64,000 nt of DNA, taken from positions 60,081 to 124,080 of the forward strand of contig NZ_VTSX01000017.1 in NCBI RefSeq assembly GCF_008329705.1. Reading direction: 5' to 3'. The position numbers and the translations under genes are program-made. Below, piece by piece: positions 34,511 through 47,016 of this stretch. The notes under the pieces were generated by a model that was not told where the DNA came from, did no database searches, and saw only the letters and a list, made by a program, of their open reading frames with translations. Positions within the stretch are counted from its first letter, which is position 1, and the number at the start of each line of letters is the position of its first letter. The DNA is from Chryseobacterium sp. SN22. Its GTDB lineage: Bacteria; Bacteroidota; Bacteroidia; Flavobacteriales; Weeksellaceae.

Positions 34511-35557
34511 CTAATCAAACAATCTCAGCTGCTGATCTTTTGCTCCCGTAAAGTTTTGGGTTGAAAGTTTCGGAAAGTCTTTTCCGTCAAAAAATTTTTT
34601 CCTGCCGATTCTGAATGTATTGTGGATCATTTCGGCAATATTTCCCTCTCCTTTCTGCCGGTCGAAATATCTTTTCTCACCCAATTTTCCGCCACGCATT
34701 GAACGGATCAGGTTTAAAACTTTTTGGGCGCGGTCCGGAAAAGCATGTTCGATCCAATTGACGAATACCGGCTCTACTGAATCATTCAGCCTTACCAATG
34801 TATACCCGAAACTTTGTGCACCCGCCTCAGAAACAGCTTTTAAGACAGACAGCGGTTCATCACTGTTCAACCCGGGAATAACCGGTGCCACCATTACATT
34901 TACCGGGATTTTATTCTCGGAAAGGATTTCAATAGCTTTTAATTTATTCCTGGTAGAACTCGTGCGGGGCTCCATTCTTCTCCGAAGCTCTTCGTTGATG
35001 GTCGGGATGCTCAGTGAAACCGAAACAAGGTTTTGCTCTGCCAGGGATTTTAACAGATCTGCGTCTCTCAGCACCAATGCATTTTTGGTAAGAACATGAA
35101 CGGGATGCCGGTAATCCAGGCAAACCTGAAGGAGATTCCGGGTAATCTCAAACTGCCGTTCTGCCGGCTGGTAACAATCGGTATTTCCGGAAAGTAAAAT
35201 CGGTGCCGGCCGGTAACCTCTCTTCTGAAAAAATTTTTCCAGCAGCTGCGGCGCGTTTTTCTTTACCATGATCTTTCTTTCAAAATCAATCCCGGCACTG
35301 TAGCCCCAGTATTCATGAGTGGGCCTTGCAAAACAGTACGAACAGCCATGCTCGCAGCCCTGGTACGGATTCATGGAATATTCCATCGGCAGATCTCCGC
35401 TTTTTACCTGATTGACGATTGTTTTTGGGAATACTTCGGTAAATGAAGTCTTTACTGTTTCGAAATCTTCATCTTCAGGCTCATAGGTATACCTCTCGAA
35501 ACGGTTGATTACATTTCGCTGTGCGCCCTGACCTTTTATGATATTTCCGTTCTGCAT
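34511..35557 (-). CDS. PA0069-family radical SAM protein (spore-photoproduct-lyase-like)
   Basis: 348 residues from the ATG at 35557 (MQNGNIIKGQGAQRN), where the conserved N-terminus begins. The cluster motif C-x3-C-x2-C is in GCEHGCSYCFARPTHEYWGYS, binding the 4Fe-4S cluster that cleaves S-adenosylmethionine; GNTDCYQPAERQ follows. Members are often annotated as 'Rv2578c/PA0069 family' or splB-like; their true reaction is not established. The two peptide precursors next to it raise the question of peptide modification, but it lacks the SPASM/Twitch Cys domain usual in peptide maturases. Monocistronic. Confidence 0.85.
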   Translation of the reverse strand: MQNGNIIKGQGAQRNVINRFERYTYEPEDEDFETVKTSFTEVFPKTIVNQVKSGDLPMEYSMNPYQGCEHGCSYCFARPTHEYWGYSAGIDFERKIMVKKNAPQLLEKFFQKRGYRPAPILLSGNTDCYQPAERQFEITRNLLQVCLDYRHPVHVLTKNALVLRDADLLKSLAEQNLVSVSLSIPTINEELRRRMEPRTSSTRNKLKAIEILSENKIPVNVMVAPVIPGLNSDEPLSVLKAVSEAGAQSFGYTLVRLNDSVEPVFVNWIEHAFPDRAQKVLNLIRSMRGGKLGEKRYFDRQKGEGNIAEMIHNTFRIGRKKFFDGKDFPKLSTQNFTGAKDQQLRLFD

Positions 35558-35677
35558 TCCAACTGTAAAATTAACCGGTAATTTCCGGAAAATGAATGTT
35601 TTATTGTTAAAAATTGTAACAAAAAAATCCAACACTGTGATAGTGCCGGATCTACATGATAAGGATATATTTTGTAA

Positions 35678-35872
35678 CTACTTCAATGCATAGAATTCAA
35701 TGCCATGATCATCATCATCGTAGTTTTTTCCTTCAAAATGACGATAATAATCAGAATAGGCATCACTGTATTTTTTATCTTTTCTGTGTAATATTTTCTT
35801 TATTCCGATGATACTTAATACTGCCAAAAGACCCACTCCTCCTGCCAGCAAAACTCCGACTTCTTTTTTCAT
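35678..35872 (-). CDS. Small single-span membrane protein
   Basis: 64 residues: one N-terminal membrane segment (about 4-24, VGVLLAGGVGLLAVLSIIGI), then a basic patch (KKILHRKDKK) and an acidic, Tyr-rich tail with YDDDDHGIEFYALK. No family recognised. Divergent from the gene at 36047. Confidence 0.6.
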   Translation of the reverse strand: MKKEVGVLLAGGVGLLAVLSIIGIKKILHRKDKKYSDAYSDYYRHFEGKNYDDDDHGIEFYALK

Positions 35873-36046
35873 ATGTTGTCTGATTTATGTATGAGTAGCT
35901 ATTACAAAAAGTATACCCAACATTCCGTCTATATTATAAATTTTGTTAACACATCGTATTACTCATTAATCCATTCAATCAGGACGGAATACCATGCTTT
36001 GCGGAGCAATGGTTTAATTATTGCAGTTTTACAGAAAAAAATTATT

Positions 36047-36400
36047 ATGGACAGTACAGGAAATATTGATAAGATGACTACATTAAGCCAGGTAATGACT
36101 AAACTGGCCCAAAGAGGCGTTCACCGCGAGTTCAGGATGAATGAAAACTGTGAAATGAAATTCGAGAATTCTGAAAAGATTTATCAGCCGGATGAATTAA
36201 CCATTGTTAAGACCTACCGTTTTGAGGGACCAAGTGCTCCTGATGATAATGCGGTTTTATACGTGGTAAAAGATGACACCGGAAATATCGGGATGATTAT
36301 TGATTCTTACGGTGCAGAAAGCAATTATCCGGGAGAAGACTTTGATAAATTTTTAAGAGCAGTACCCATCCTGGAAAGTCATGAATTTGACTTTGAATAG
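36047..36400 (+). CDS. Small soluble protein, family often mislabelled 'phosphoribosylpyrophosphate synthetase'
   Basis: 117 residues from the ATG at 36047. Motifs FRMNENCEMKF, TYRFEGPSAPDDNAVLYVV and GMIIDSYGAES match a widespread Bacteroidota family of ~100-residue proteins that databases often call phosphoribosylpyrophosphate synthetase. It lacks the PRPP loop and other PRS motifs and is far too short, so that label is not supported. Function unknown; cytoplasmic. Upstream in-frame codons to 35873 are not convincing. Confidence 0.72.
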   Translation: MDSTGNIDKMTTLSQVMTKLAQRGVHREFRMNENCEMKFENSEKIYQPDELTIVKTYRFEGPSAPDDNAVLYVVKDDTGNIGMIIDSYGAESNYPGEDFDKFLRAVPILESHEFDFE

Positions 36401-36424
36401 CAGCAAAACGTATCCTTTATATAG

Positions 36425-36460
36425 AAAATCCGGAATTACTCAGTTCCGGATTTTTCTTTT
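36425..36460. terminator. Bidirectional terminator
   Basis: AAAATCCGGAA pairs with TTCCGGATTTTT around an 8-nt loop, between the plus-strand gene ending at 36400 and the minus-strand gene ending at 36436. Confidence 0.8.
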
Positions 36461-39096
36461 TTCTTGAATATTCCTTTCAGGAAACCTTTCTTTTCATTCT
36501 CCTTTACCGGCTGTGAAGCATTTTCTTTTTCCTGTGCTCCGCTGCTTTTGGTTACCCTTTCTTTTAAGGACGACTTTGTCGTTGCAGCCCCCTCATCATC
36601 CTTTCCTTTTTTAGACGTATCAATATTAATCCCGATCAGTGTTTTTTTCAACCCCTGCTCGATTCCTTTCCAAAACATATTAAAAAAGGATTTGGTAGGA
36701 TCCCTTTCCACATCTTCGATTTCCGCATCTTCAGGAAGTTTCCCGGAATCGGATTTCACCAGAAGGTTGGCAACAGCCGTTAAAAAGCCCTTTTTCTCAC
36801 GGTTTTCCTTATCTAAAATAGCGACTTTAAGATCCTTATGCTTCAGGTTAAAACGTCCGTTCAGCCCTTTCGGGTCACCCCTGAAATTGAAAAGCATCTC
36901 CTGAATGGTACCCGTAGCCGTTACATGCAGATAAGGCCGGATAAAAGGATTAATGCCTCTTGCAGGAAGGTTGGTTGTACGTCCTGAAATTGTAAATATA
37001 TCCCTCTGGTCCGCTACATCGAAATTCCAGTTGACGGAAAGTGGCGCCAGGTTCATAAAGGAACAATTGATCTTAATGTCAACCCGGGTCGGTTTGCCTT
37101 TCATTTTGGCAGAATTCAGATTTTTTACATTCATATTAAAATTACTGAACGTCAGTTTTCCCGGTCCTGCACTTTCCGGCGTATCTTCTTCGTAGACCAG
37201 CTGGGAATTTCTCAGATTAAGGTTATTAACGACCATTGGTATTTTAATGGATCTCAGCAGCCTGGAATACAGCGGTTTTTCTTTAGGATCATCTGCCGGG
37301 ATTTTACTCCTGAAAATATTGGCATCCGCCGACTGAATGGTAACATTGGAAGCATTGATGGACTTCTGATCAGAAAACAGGTCCCAGGTTCCGTTGGCCG
37401 TAATCTGTGCGGCTTTAATATCGTACAAATCTCTTTCCACCGGTATCATTTTGATAAACTGTGCTCTCGAAACGAGAGGCTTCATGGCAAACCGGGAAAT
37501 ATTGACGGTATTCTGATCCGCCTTAAGAGCTCCGGCAGTCATGCGGTAAAACCGGGTTTTATATAAAAAATTATCGGAAGTTACCGTATAGCTCTTAATT
37601 CTTACTTCCATTCCCGGCCGGCTCTCTTTAGCATTCAATTGAATATCATTAACCGTTGCATTCAGGTGATTTAAAGTTAACGGCTGGTTGTTTTTGTCAT
37701 AGGTAATATCCGAATTCCTAAGCGTTACTTTCCTGATATTGATAGGAAACTGAATTCCTTTAATATTTCCCTGCTTATCGGTTTTGCTATTTGCTCCTCC
37801 AGCTTTGATACCTCCTTTTACCCGGTCGACCAGCACTTCTTTAATATCGAGGTTCATCTTTTTATCGGCAACATCCCATTGGTTTATGGCAAACCCTATA
37901 TAATCCACCGTGAGGTCCATGGATGTCTTTCCATCGGCTGAACCGTTCGGAACTACGGATATTGTTTTAAGTTCTCCCTTTTTTGGTGTTAGAGTGAAGC
38001 TTTCTACATTAAAATCCTGATGATTGGAGTACAGGATATCCCGGGCTGAAAACTGAAAGTCCTTATATCCTACCGGGATCAGTTCTTCACGGGTTTCCTT
38101 ATCAAAATGAAGCTGGTTGATATTCAGGTTGGCCTTATGGACATACAGAAGCTTGCTGCCGTCAGGTTTCATCACCTGTACCGTAGCATTGTTTAACCGG
38201 ATATCCTGCAGGTTCAGTTCTAAATTAAGCGGTTTCTTAGCCTTAATAGGAACGGCATTGGTGGTATATACAAAAAGATCGGGATTGTAAAAATTGGCAT
38301 TGGCTAAAGAAATTTTATTTTTTGCCAGTAAAATATCCTTAAACTGTATTCTTTCAACATTGAACTGAAAAAGCTGAGTTTTTTTTGGATAATATTTTTT
38401 AAACTGCTCAAAAGTGACAAGCGGGGTCAGCTGAAACTTATTAATAGACATCTGTCCGTTGTTTGTTTCAACCCTGTCGATCTGCAACGCGTAAACATCA
38501 TCCGGACGGAAGAAAAAATCCGTTCCTTTTATGCTGTACTGATCGAATACAACGGGCAGCTTGTCCTGAACGCCCTCCTCCGTCATCTGGAGATTTTCCA
38601 CATACAGGCTGAGGCCTTTTACTGAAAAGAATTTCTGTTTTGTATACCTGAAAACACTGATATTTCCTTCGTTGATCCTGATGTTTTCAAACAGAAAGGG
38701 ATTTCTCTTCTTTCCTGTTCTGGTATCAACTGGCCGGGCAAGAATTACATTCAGATTGGGTTTTGAAAGCAGTAAATCCGATGAGGTGATCTGTTTATTG
38801 AAGAAAGCATTATAGATCCCAAAACGGCTTACCTTCAGGGTGTCCATTGTTCCCTGGAGACCAATCACATTGATGTTCTGGGGATTTTTATTATTAACGG
38901 TAATTCCTGTTGACAGAATGTTTCCCGATAACAGATCAACCTCCAGACTTTTGTAGGAGATTTTATAATCGGTATTGTTTTTAACGTATTTGGGAAGCTG
39001 GGTCTTAAGCCAGATATTAAGCCCGAAATTCGCCAGTAAAATAATGATTAACAGAATTCCGAGGCTAATTAATAATTTTCTGACCCATTTTTTCAT
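36436..39096 (-). CDS. AsmA-like (DUF748-type) envelope protein
   Basis: 886 residues. One N-terminal membrane anchor (about 9-30, LLISLGILLIIILLANFGLNIWL), then a long run of repeated beta-strand segments of the kind 'LNLxxIxLNNATVQVMK' and 'ITYDKNNQPLTLNHLNATVNDIQL', typical of AsmA/DUF748 bridge proteins. The C-terminal ~90 residues are Lys/Glu/Ser-rich and probably disordered (SGTE end). AsmA-like proteins form long grooves that carry lipids between inner and outer membranes; this role is inferred from architecture. Monocistronic; 31 nt after the DUF2797 gene end on the same strand, perhaps co-transcribed. Confidence 0.78.
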   Translation of the reverse strand: MKKWVRKLLISLGILLIIILLANFGLNIWLKTQLPKYVKNNTDYKISYKSLEVDLLSGNILSTGITVNNKNPQNINVIGLQGTMDTLKVSRFGIYNAFFNKQITSSDLLLSKPNLNVILARPVDTRTGKKRNPFLFENIRINEGNISVFRYTKQKFFSVKGLSLYVENLQMTEEGVQDKLPVVFDQYSIKGTDFFFRPDDVYALQIDRVETNNGQMSINKFQLTPLVTFEQFKKYYPKKTQLFQFNVERIQFKDILLAKNKISLANANFYNPDLFVYTTNAVPIKAKKPLNLELNLQDIRLNNATVQVMKPDGSKLLYVHKANLNINQLHFDKETREELIPVGYKDFQFSARDILYSNHQDFNVESFTLTPKKGELKTISVVPNGSADGKTSMDLTVDYIGFAINQWDVADKKMNLDIKEVLVDRVKGGIKAGGANSKTDKQGNIKGIQFPINIRKVTLRNSDITYDKNNQPLTLNHLNATVNDIQLNAKESRPGMEVRIKSYTVTSDNFLYKTRFYRMTAGALKADQNTVNISRFAMKPLVSRAQFIKMIPVERDLYDIKAAQITANGTWDLFSDQKSINASNVTIQSADANIFRSKIPADDPKEKPLYSRLLRSIKIPMVVNNLNLRNSQLVYEEDTPESAGPGKLTFSNFNMNVKNLNSAKMKGKPTRVDIKINCSFMNLAPLSVNWNFDVADQRDIFTISGRTTNLPARGINPFIRPYLHVTATGTIQEMLFNFRGDPKGLNGRFNLKHKDLKVAILDKENREKKGFLTAVANLLVKSDSGKLPEDAEIEDVERDPTKSFFNMFWKGIEQGLKKTLIGINIDTSKKGKDDEGAATTKSSLKERVTKSSGAQEKENASQPVKENEKKGFLKGIFKKKEKSGTE

Positions 39097-39127
39097 AATT
39101 TGTGATCTGGTTTAATTTGAGATCCGG

Positions 39128-39925
39128 TTAATTCGTTATACTCAATTCAATTACATAGCCTTCGTGCCCTCTTACATTAATAAAATGCCCCCCGTCAAAT
39201 GCCAGGTATTGCCCTTTGATCCCGGTTAACTTTCCGGAAAACTCCGGTTTCTTATCCAGGGTAAAGGAAGTTACTTTCTCCGGTTTATCGTAAGGATAGT
39301 CGAAGGTCCAGAGGTTTTCACCTTCGCTGTAAAACTTCTGAAAATCTTCAGGAAAATACTCTTTTATCTTCTGCTGAAAATCGGCCAAGTCTATTTCTCC
39401 TTCAAAATCATCCTGGAGCATTTTTTTCCAGCTGGTTTTATCCGGAACATGCTGTTTCAGGGCAACTTCGATCATTCCCGCTTCATAACGGTTTTCGGTT
39501 CTGGCAATCGGCAGGGCAAAAGTGGCACCCTGGTCGATCCACCGGGTCGGGATCTGCGTATTTCTCGTAACCCCTACTTTTACTTCTCCCGTATAAGCCA
39601 GATAAACCGTATGAGGCTGTAACTGAATTTGTTTTTCTACATCCAAATCCCGTTCCGCAATTCCGAGATGGGCGGTAGAAAGTTCCGGACGGATGATGGT
39701 ATCGCTGGCGTAAGGGCTCTCAAAGAAACAGTTTTTACAGAAACCCATCCGGTAGATGGTTTTATCTTCATGGCAGTGTACGCACTGATAACCGGTATGC
39801 CTTATACTAAGTTCCTTCCCGAAAAGTTCGTTCATATGGATCAGATCACCCGAAAGATTGAGATAATATTGAATCGGCTTGTCGTGGAAGCTCGTCATCT
39901 TTAAAATTTGCCCTTGAAACTGCAT
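39128..39925 (-). CDS. DUF2797 family protein with zinc-finger-like Cys pairs
   Basis: 265 residues. Two Cys pairs, C-x2-C in CVHCHED (about 48-51) and C-x2-C in FCKNCFF (about 63-66), probably bind one zinc. HTVYLAYTGEVKVGVTR followed by IPTRWIDQGA is the conserved DUF2797 core. The fold resembles GIY-YIG-like nucleases in the KVGVTR...RWIDQGA arrangement, but catalysis is unproven. Function unknown; cytoplasmic. Upstream of the AsmA-like gene on the same strand. Confidence 0.82.
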   Translation of the reverse strand: MQFQGQILKMTSFHDKPIQYYLNLSGDLIHMNELFGKELSIRHTGYQCVHCHEDKTIYRMGFCKNCFFESPYASDTIIRPELSTAHLGIAERDLDVEKQIQLQPHTVYLAYTGEVKVGVTRNTQIPTRWIDQGATFALPIARTENRYEAGMIEVALKQHVPDKTSWKKMLQDDFEGEIDLADFQQKIKEYFPEDFQKFYSEGENLWTFDYPYDKPEKVTSFTLDKKPEFSGKLTGIKGQYLAFDGGHFINVRGHEGYVIELSITN

Positions 39926-39987
39926 ATTAATTTTATATTACTTTTTTAAGTAAATTTAATGATTATATTTTTCCCGAAGTAAATTTA

Positions 39988-39995
39988 TATTTTTG
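39988..39995 (+). promoter_or_regulatory. -7 box of the epimerase gene
   Basis: TATTTTTG, 19 nt before the ATG at 40015. Confidence 0.55.
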
Positions 39996-40014
39996 TAGCA
40001 CGAAAAACATACGG

Positions 40015-41037
40015 ATGAATTATCTTGTCACCGGCGGAAGCGGTTTTATTGGTTCTCACTTAACAGAACAATTATTGAAAAAAGGACATTCTGTCATAAA
40101 CGTTGACAATTTTGACGATTTCTATAATTATCGTATAAAGATTCAAAATACTTTAGAGGCTATCCTTTATTTTTCGGATTTTGAATATTCGGATAAGGAA
40201 CAAGACATCAATAAATTAATTTTTCTTTCAAAGTCAGAACATTACCGTTTTTATTATCAGGATATCCGCGATAGGAACGGGCTGAAGGAAATTTTCAAAG
40301 CACATCAGATCGATGCCGTAATCCATCTGGCAGCGCTTGCCGGAGTGCGTCCTTCCATCGAAAGGCCTCTGGAATATGAAGAAGTGAACGTAAGGGGAAC
40401 GATGAACCTCTGGGAACTTTGCCGGGATTTTAATATTAAGAAATTCATCTGTGCTTCTTCTTCAAGTGTTTACGGAAACAATGAAAAAGTGCCATTTGCC
40501 GAAACCGATAATGTAGACCATCCTATTTCGCCCTATGCCGCTACCAAAAGATGCGGCGAAATTTTAGGACATGTTTATCATGACCTGTATAAAATCGATA
40601 TGATCCAACTGAGGTTCTTTACGGTCTACGGACCCCGCCAGAGGCCCGATCTGGCTATCCATAAATTTACCCGGCTGATTTCCGAAAGTCAGGAAATCCC
40701 TTTCTACGGGGATGGTACCACAGCCAGAGACTATACCTACATCGATGATATTGTCGACGGCATCCTGAGATCCATCCGGTATCTGGAAAACAATTCCGGG
40801 ATATATGAAATTATTAATCTTGGAGAAAGTGAGGTAATTAACCTGACTGATATGCTGGCCGCCATAGAGGACGCCGTCGGAAAATCTGCCATCCGGAAAA
40901 ATCTGCCAATGCAGCCCGGAGATGTCCTGAAAACCAATGCTGACATTACAAAAGCACGGACATTAATCGGCTATAAACCTGACACAAACTTCCAAAATGG
41001 CATAAAAAAATTTGTGGAATGGTTTTTGAGAAAATGA
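40015..41037 (+). CDS. NAD-dependent epimerase/dehydratase, UDP-glucuronate 4-epimerase-like
   Basis: 340 residues. Extended short-chain dehydrogenase: GGSGFIGSH NAD-binding loop at residues 7-15, SSSVYG serine and the YAATKRC tyrosine-lysine pair as catalytic residues, then RFFTVYGPRQRPD and DYTYIDDIVDG, the block typical of UDP-glucuronate 4-epimerases of capsule and lipopolysaccharide synthesis. It interconverts nucleotide-sugar uronates (inferred). No glycosyltransferase cluster adjoins it, so it is a stand-alone supply gene. Confidence 0.87.
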   Translation: MNYLVTGGSGFIGSHLTEQLLKKGHSVINVDNFDDFYNYRIKIQNTLEAILYFSDFEYSDKEQDINKLIFLSKSEHYRFYYQDIRDRNGLKEIFKAHQIDAVIHLAALAGVRPSIERPLEYEEVNVRGTMNLWELCRDFNIKKFICASSSSVYGNNEKVPFAETDNVDHPISPYAATKRCGEILGHVYHDLYKIDMIQLRFFTVYGPRQRPDLAIHKFTRLISESQEIPFYGDGTTARDYTYIDDIVDGILRSIRYLENNSGIYEIINLGESEVINLTDMLAAIEDAVGKSAIRKNLPMQPGDVLKTNADITKARTLIGYKPDTNFQNGIKKFVEWFLRK

Positions 41038-41151
41038 CCTCTAGTACGCCACAGGAGGCCTGCAAAGACCCCTGCCGCTTACAGTGAACAAAAATTAATA
41101 AAAAGAATTGAAAATCAGGTATAAAAAAGCATATAATATAAGTGTTTTTTA

Positions 41152-41159
41152 TACTTTTG
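41152..41159 (+). promoter_or_regulatory. -7 box of the DUF2795 gene
   Basis: TACTTTTG, 16 nt before the ATG at 41176. Confidence 0.55.
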
Positions 41160-41175
41160 CAAAAATTAAAAAATT

Positions 41176-41397
41176 ATGTACTGGACATTAGAATTAGCTT
41201 CCTACTTAAGTGACGCACCTTGGCCAATGACTAAAGCAGAACTTATCGACTATGCCATCAGAACCGGTGCCCCTATGGAAGTAGTGGAAAATCTTCAGGC
41301 CATCGAAGATGAAGGAGAAATTTATGATGCGATTGATGAAATCTGGAGCGATTACCCTACGGACGAAGATTATCTTTGGAACGAAGACGAATATTAA
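41176..41397 (+). CDS. DUF2795 family small acidic protein
   Basis: 73 residues, strongly acidic. MYWTLELASYLSDAPWPMTKAELIDYAIRTGAP matches the DUF2795 core; the tail is Asp/Glu/Tyr-rich (YPTDEDYLWNEDEY). Widely conserved in Bacteroidota; function not established. Own promoter and terminator directly upstream of secA. Confidence 0.82.
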   Translation: MYWTLELASYLSDAPWPMTKAELIDYAIRTGAPMEVVENLQAIEDEGEIYDAIDEIWSDYPTDEDYLWNEDEY

Positions 41398-41409
41398 TTA
41401 AAAAGCAAT

Positions 41410-41448
41410 AAGCTTTAGGCCATGCTTAGAGCTTTTTTTGCCCTTTTT
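41410..41448 (+). terminator. Terminator of the DUF2795 gene
   Basis: AAGCTTTAGGC pairs with GCTTAGAGCTT with two G-T pairs, followed by T7. Confidence 0.75.
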
Positions 41449-41523
41449 TATATATCATTTTTACACGTTAAGTGTTATTTCAACGCTTAAAGGCTATTCT
41501 TTTAAGCATAAAGCAAAAAATTT

Positions 41524-44598
<3,075 letters not shown>

Positions 44599-44621
44599 GA
44601 AATAATAATTTTTACCATACC

Positions 44622-44656
44622 AAAAACCGCTTCAGGATAACCTGGAGCGGTTTTTT
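44622..44656 (+). terminator. Terminator of secA
   Basis: AAAACCGCT-CAGG pairs with CCTG-AGCGGTTTT, followed by T6. Confidence 0.88.
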
Positions 44657-44700
44657 ACTATTCATAAGATATTAATCTATGATAAATATCAAGTTATTAA

Positions 44701-44732
44701 TTTATTTAGAATAATTAAAAACAATATATTTG
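44701..44732 (+). promoter_or_regulatory. -7 box with upstream TTTATTTAGAAT element (iron-type candidate)
   Basis: TATATTTG (44725-44732) is a -7 box, 18 nt before the ATG at 44750. TTTATTTAGAAT (44701-44712) lies just upstream, where a repressor would block RNA polymerase. The same 12-mer in inverted orientation lies upstream of the PepSY gene at 50583. A Fur-type site is a reasonable guess. Confidence 0.5.
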
Positions 44733-44749
44733 CAAAAAATTTGAGTTTC

Positions 44750-46978
44750 ATGAAAAATGTACTGATCTGCGCCTCGCTATTAAGTTCTATGCTAACCTTT
44801 GCCCAGGAAAGAGATACGATTAAGTCGAATGATATCGAAGAAGTTGTTGTAAACGGTAAGTATTATAAGAAATATGTGGAGAAAGAGGGATCTTCTTCTA
44901 TCCGTCTGGATGAGGAACTGATCAAAATCCCTCAGAATATTTCAATCATTACCAACCGGGCTTTGGAAGATCAGCAGGTCACTACCATGAGCGACGGGGT
45001 CTTAAGAAACGTTGCCGGAGCTCAAAGGCTGGAGCACTGGGGCGATATGTATACCAGAGTAAACATGAGAGGTTCCAGAGCTGCAGCCTTCATGAATGGG
45101 GTAAACGTAACTTCAAACTGGGGTCCGTTATCTGAGGATATGTCTTTTGTAGACCATATCGAATTTATTAAAGGTCCATCAGGATTCTTAATGTCCAACG
45201 GTGAGCCGAGCGGAATTTATAATATCGTAACTAAAAAGCCTACTGGGCAATCCTTAAACGGTTCTGCAAGAATAACAATGGGAAGCTTCAATATGTACAG
45301 AGGTGAGGCAGATATTGATACAAAAGTTACCGACAAAGTAGCGTTCAGATTAAATCTAATGGCTCAGAACAGAAACAGTTTCAGGGATTACGAATTTAAC
45401 GACCGTTACATCATCAATCCTTCCTTAAAAGTAAATTTATCTGACAAAACTACCTTAACAGCAGAATACATCTATCAGAAAGCGAAAATGTCCGAAGTAG
45501 GCTCCGCTTATGTTTATAGCTTTGAAGGATATGGAACAAAACCCGTTAATTATACAATTACAGATCCAAGCTTGGATCCTACGAAAGTTGACAATAATAC
45601 CGTTAACATTAATCTCCAACATAAATTCAACGAAAACTGGAAGCTAACTTCTCAATTAACCTATGTAAATGAATATACTATGGGAAGTGATATCTGGCCA
45701 GATCGGTTTGAAAACAGTTATATGATTCGAAAATTGAATTACTGGGAAGCAGATAATACAATGAAATTCGGACAGGTTTTCTTAAACGGATATGCAAAAA
45801 CTGGGATTGTATCGCATAAAATTCTGGCAGGCCTGGACCTTGGAAGCAAAAAATATATGGCTGACTGGAGCCAGGGTTACAATCTGGATAAATTTAATGC
45901 AAATGGTGATTACAGAGCTGCAACAGCTACAGATCCAGGAAACACAGTTGCCGATTATAGTTATTGGTATAATGTAAACACAAATAATTACGATATCAAT
46001 GGGCAGGGTACTTATTTCGGACCTAATAATCCAACAGGTTATCGTGCTTTTGACAAAACAAGACCTCTTTCTGAAAGAGCCGGTGCGGGAGGAACTATTA
46101 ATCAAAATTATACAGGATTATATCTACAGGATGAATTAGGTTTCTTTGATGATAAGTTAAGAGTAACTTTAGCTGCCAGATATACAACCGTGAGCCAGAA
46201 TGACTATGGTACAAATAAAAAAGCAAACAGAATTACCCCACGTGTAGGATTAAGCTATTCAGTAGATGGAAATACTTCAGTATATGCATTATATGATCAG
46301 GCTTTTGTACCGCAGGCAGGCTTTCTGAGAAGTGGAGGAAGTGCAAACCCAATTACCGGAGATAATATGGAAATAGGGGTAAAAAGAGATTGGTTCGGTG
46401 GAAAATGGAATACAACCCTTTCTCTTTACAACATTAATAAAAATAACGAACTTATTAATGATCCAAACAATCTTCCAGGAGAGAGGTTTTCTATTGTGTT
46501 GGGTAAATCAAGAGTTCAGGGAGTTGAATTTGATCTAAAAGGAGAAATTGTCAGAGGGTTTAATGCTATATTCAATTATGCCTTTACAGAAAATAAAATA
46601 ACTGAGTCTAACGATCCGGCCGCTAACCCCGTAGGGATGAGAATTCCAGGATATGCAAAGCATACTGCTAACGGATGGTTAAACTATACGTTCACAGACG
46701 GAGCACTAGAAGGATTTGGGCTTTCTTTCGGAGGGACATTCTTAGGCGACAGAAGTACCTGGAACTGGGGTGGTGAAGGAACACAGAACCTAAACGATTA
46801 TACAAAATTTGATGCCGGTTTATCCTGGGAAAATACAAAGTTCAGAGTAGGATTAAATGTATTCAATGTATTTAATAGATACCTATACTCAGGATCCTAT
46901 TACGCTTACGGAGGATATTACTACTACCAGGCAGAAGCACCAAGGAATTTCAGGCTTTCAATAGGATATAAATTTTAA
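44750..46978 (+). CDS. TonB-dependent siderophore-type receptor
   Basis: 742 residues from the ATG at 44750; an in-frame TTG at 44741 would add three residues. Signal peptide to about residue 20 (MLTFAQ). The plug domain has IPQNISIITNRAL, VNMRGSRAAAFMNGVN, IEFIKGPSGFLMSNGEPSGIYNIVTKKP, all typical of the FhuA/FoxA-like siderophore receptors. The barrel ends with a terminal Phe (RLSIGYKF). It takes up a ferric chelate across the outer membrane with TonB energy. PepSY-type inner-membrane reductase genes follow, supporting an iron role. Confidence 0.88.
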   Translation: MKNVLICASLLSSMLTFAQERDTIKSNDIEEVVVNGKYYKKYVEKEGSSSIRLDEELIKIPQNISIITNRALEDQQVTTMSDGVLRNVAGAQRLEHWGDMYTRVNMRGSRAAAFMNGVNVTSNWGPLSEDMSFVDHIEFIKGPSGFLMSNGEPSGIYNIVTKKPTGQSLNGSARITMGSFNMYRGEADIDTKVTDKVAFRLNLMAQNRNSFRDYEFNDRYIINPSLKVNLSDKTTLTAEYIYQKAKMSEVGSAYVYSFEGYGTKPVNYTITDPSLDPTKVDNNTVNINLQHKFNENWKLTSQLTYVNEYTMGSDIWPDRFENSYMIRKLNYWEADNTMKFGQVFLNGYAKTGIVSHKILAGLDLGSKKYMADWSQGYNLDKFNANGDYRAATATDPGNTVADYSYWYNVNTNNYDINGQGTYFGPNNPTGYRAFDKTRPLSERAGAGGTINQNYTGLYLQDELGFFDDKLRVTLAARYTTVSQNDYGTNKKANRITPRVGLSYSVDGNTSVYALYDQAFVPQAGFLRSGGSANPITGDNMEIGVKRDWFGGKWNTTLSLYNINKNNELINDPNNLPGERFSIVLGKSRVQGVEFDLKGEIVRGFNAIFNYAFTENKITESNDPAANPVGMRIPGYAKHTANGWLNYTFTDGALEGFGLSFGGTFLGDRSTWNWGGEGTQNLNDYTKFDAGLSWENTKFRVGLNVFNVFNRYLYSGSYYAYGGYYYYQAEAPRNFRLSIGYKF

Positions 46979-46984
46979 ATAACT

Positions 46985-47013
46985 AAAGTTAACCCTCAGA
47001 GGTTAACTTTTTT
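46985..47013 (+). terminator. Terminator-like hairpin between receptor and PepSY gene
   Basis: AAAGTTAACC (46985-46994) pairs with GGTTAACTTT (47001-47010), followed by TTT, ending 3 nt before the ATG at 47017. It could end or attenuate transcription between the two genes and would also mask the ribosome-binding region. Confidence 0.65.
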
Positions 47014-47016
47014 CTC

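Noticed and set aside
45782..46105. 107-residue minus-strand frame within the TonB receptor
   Set aside because: Entirely inside a recognised receptor barrel; Ile-rich shadow of beta-strand codons.
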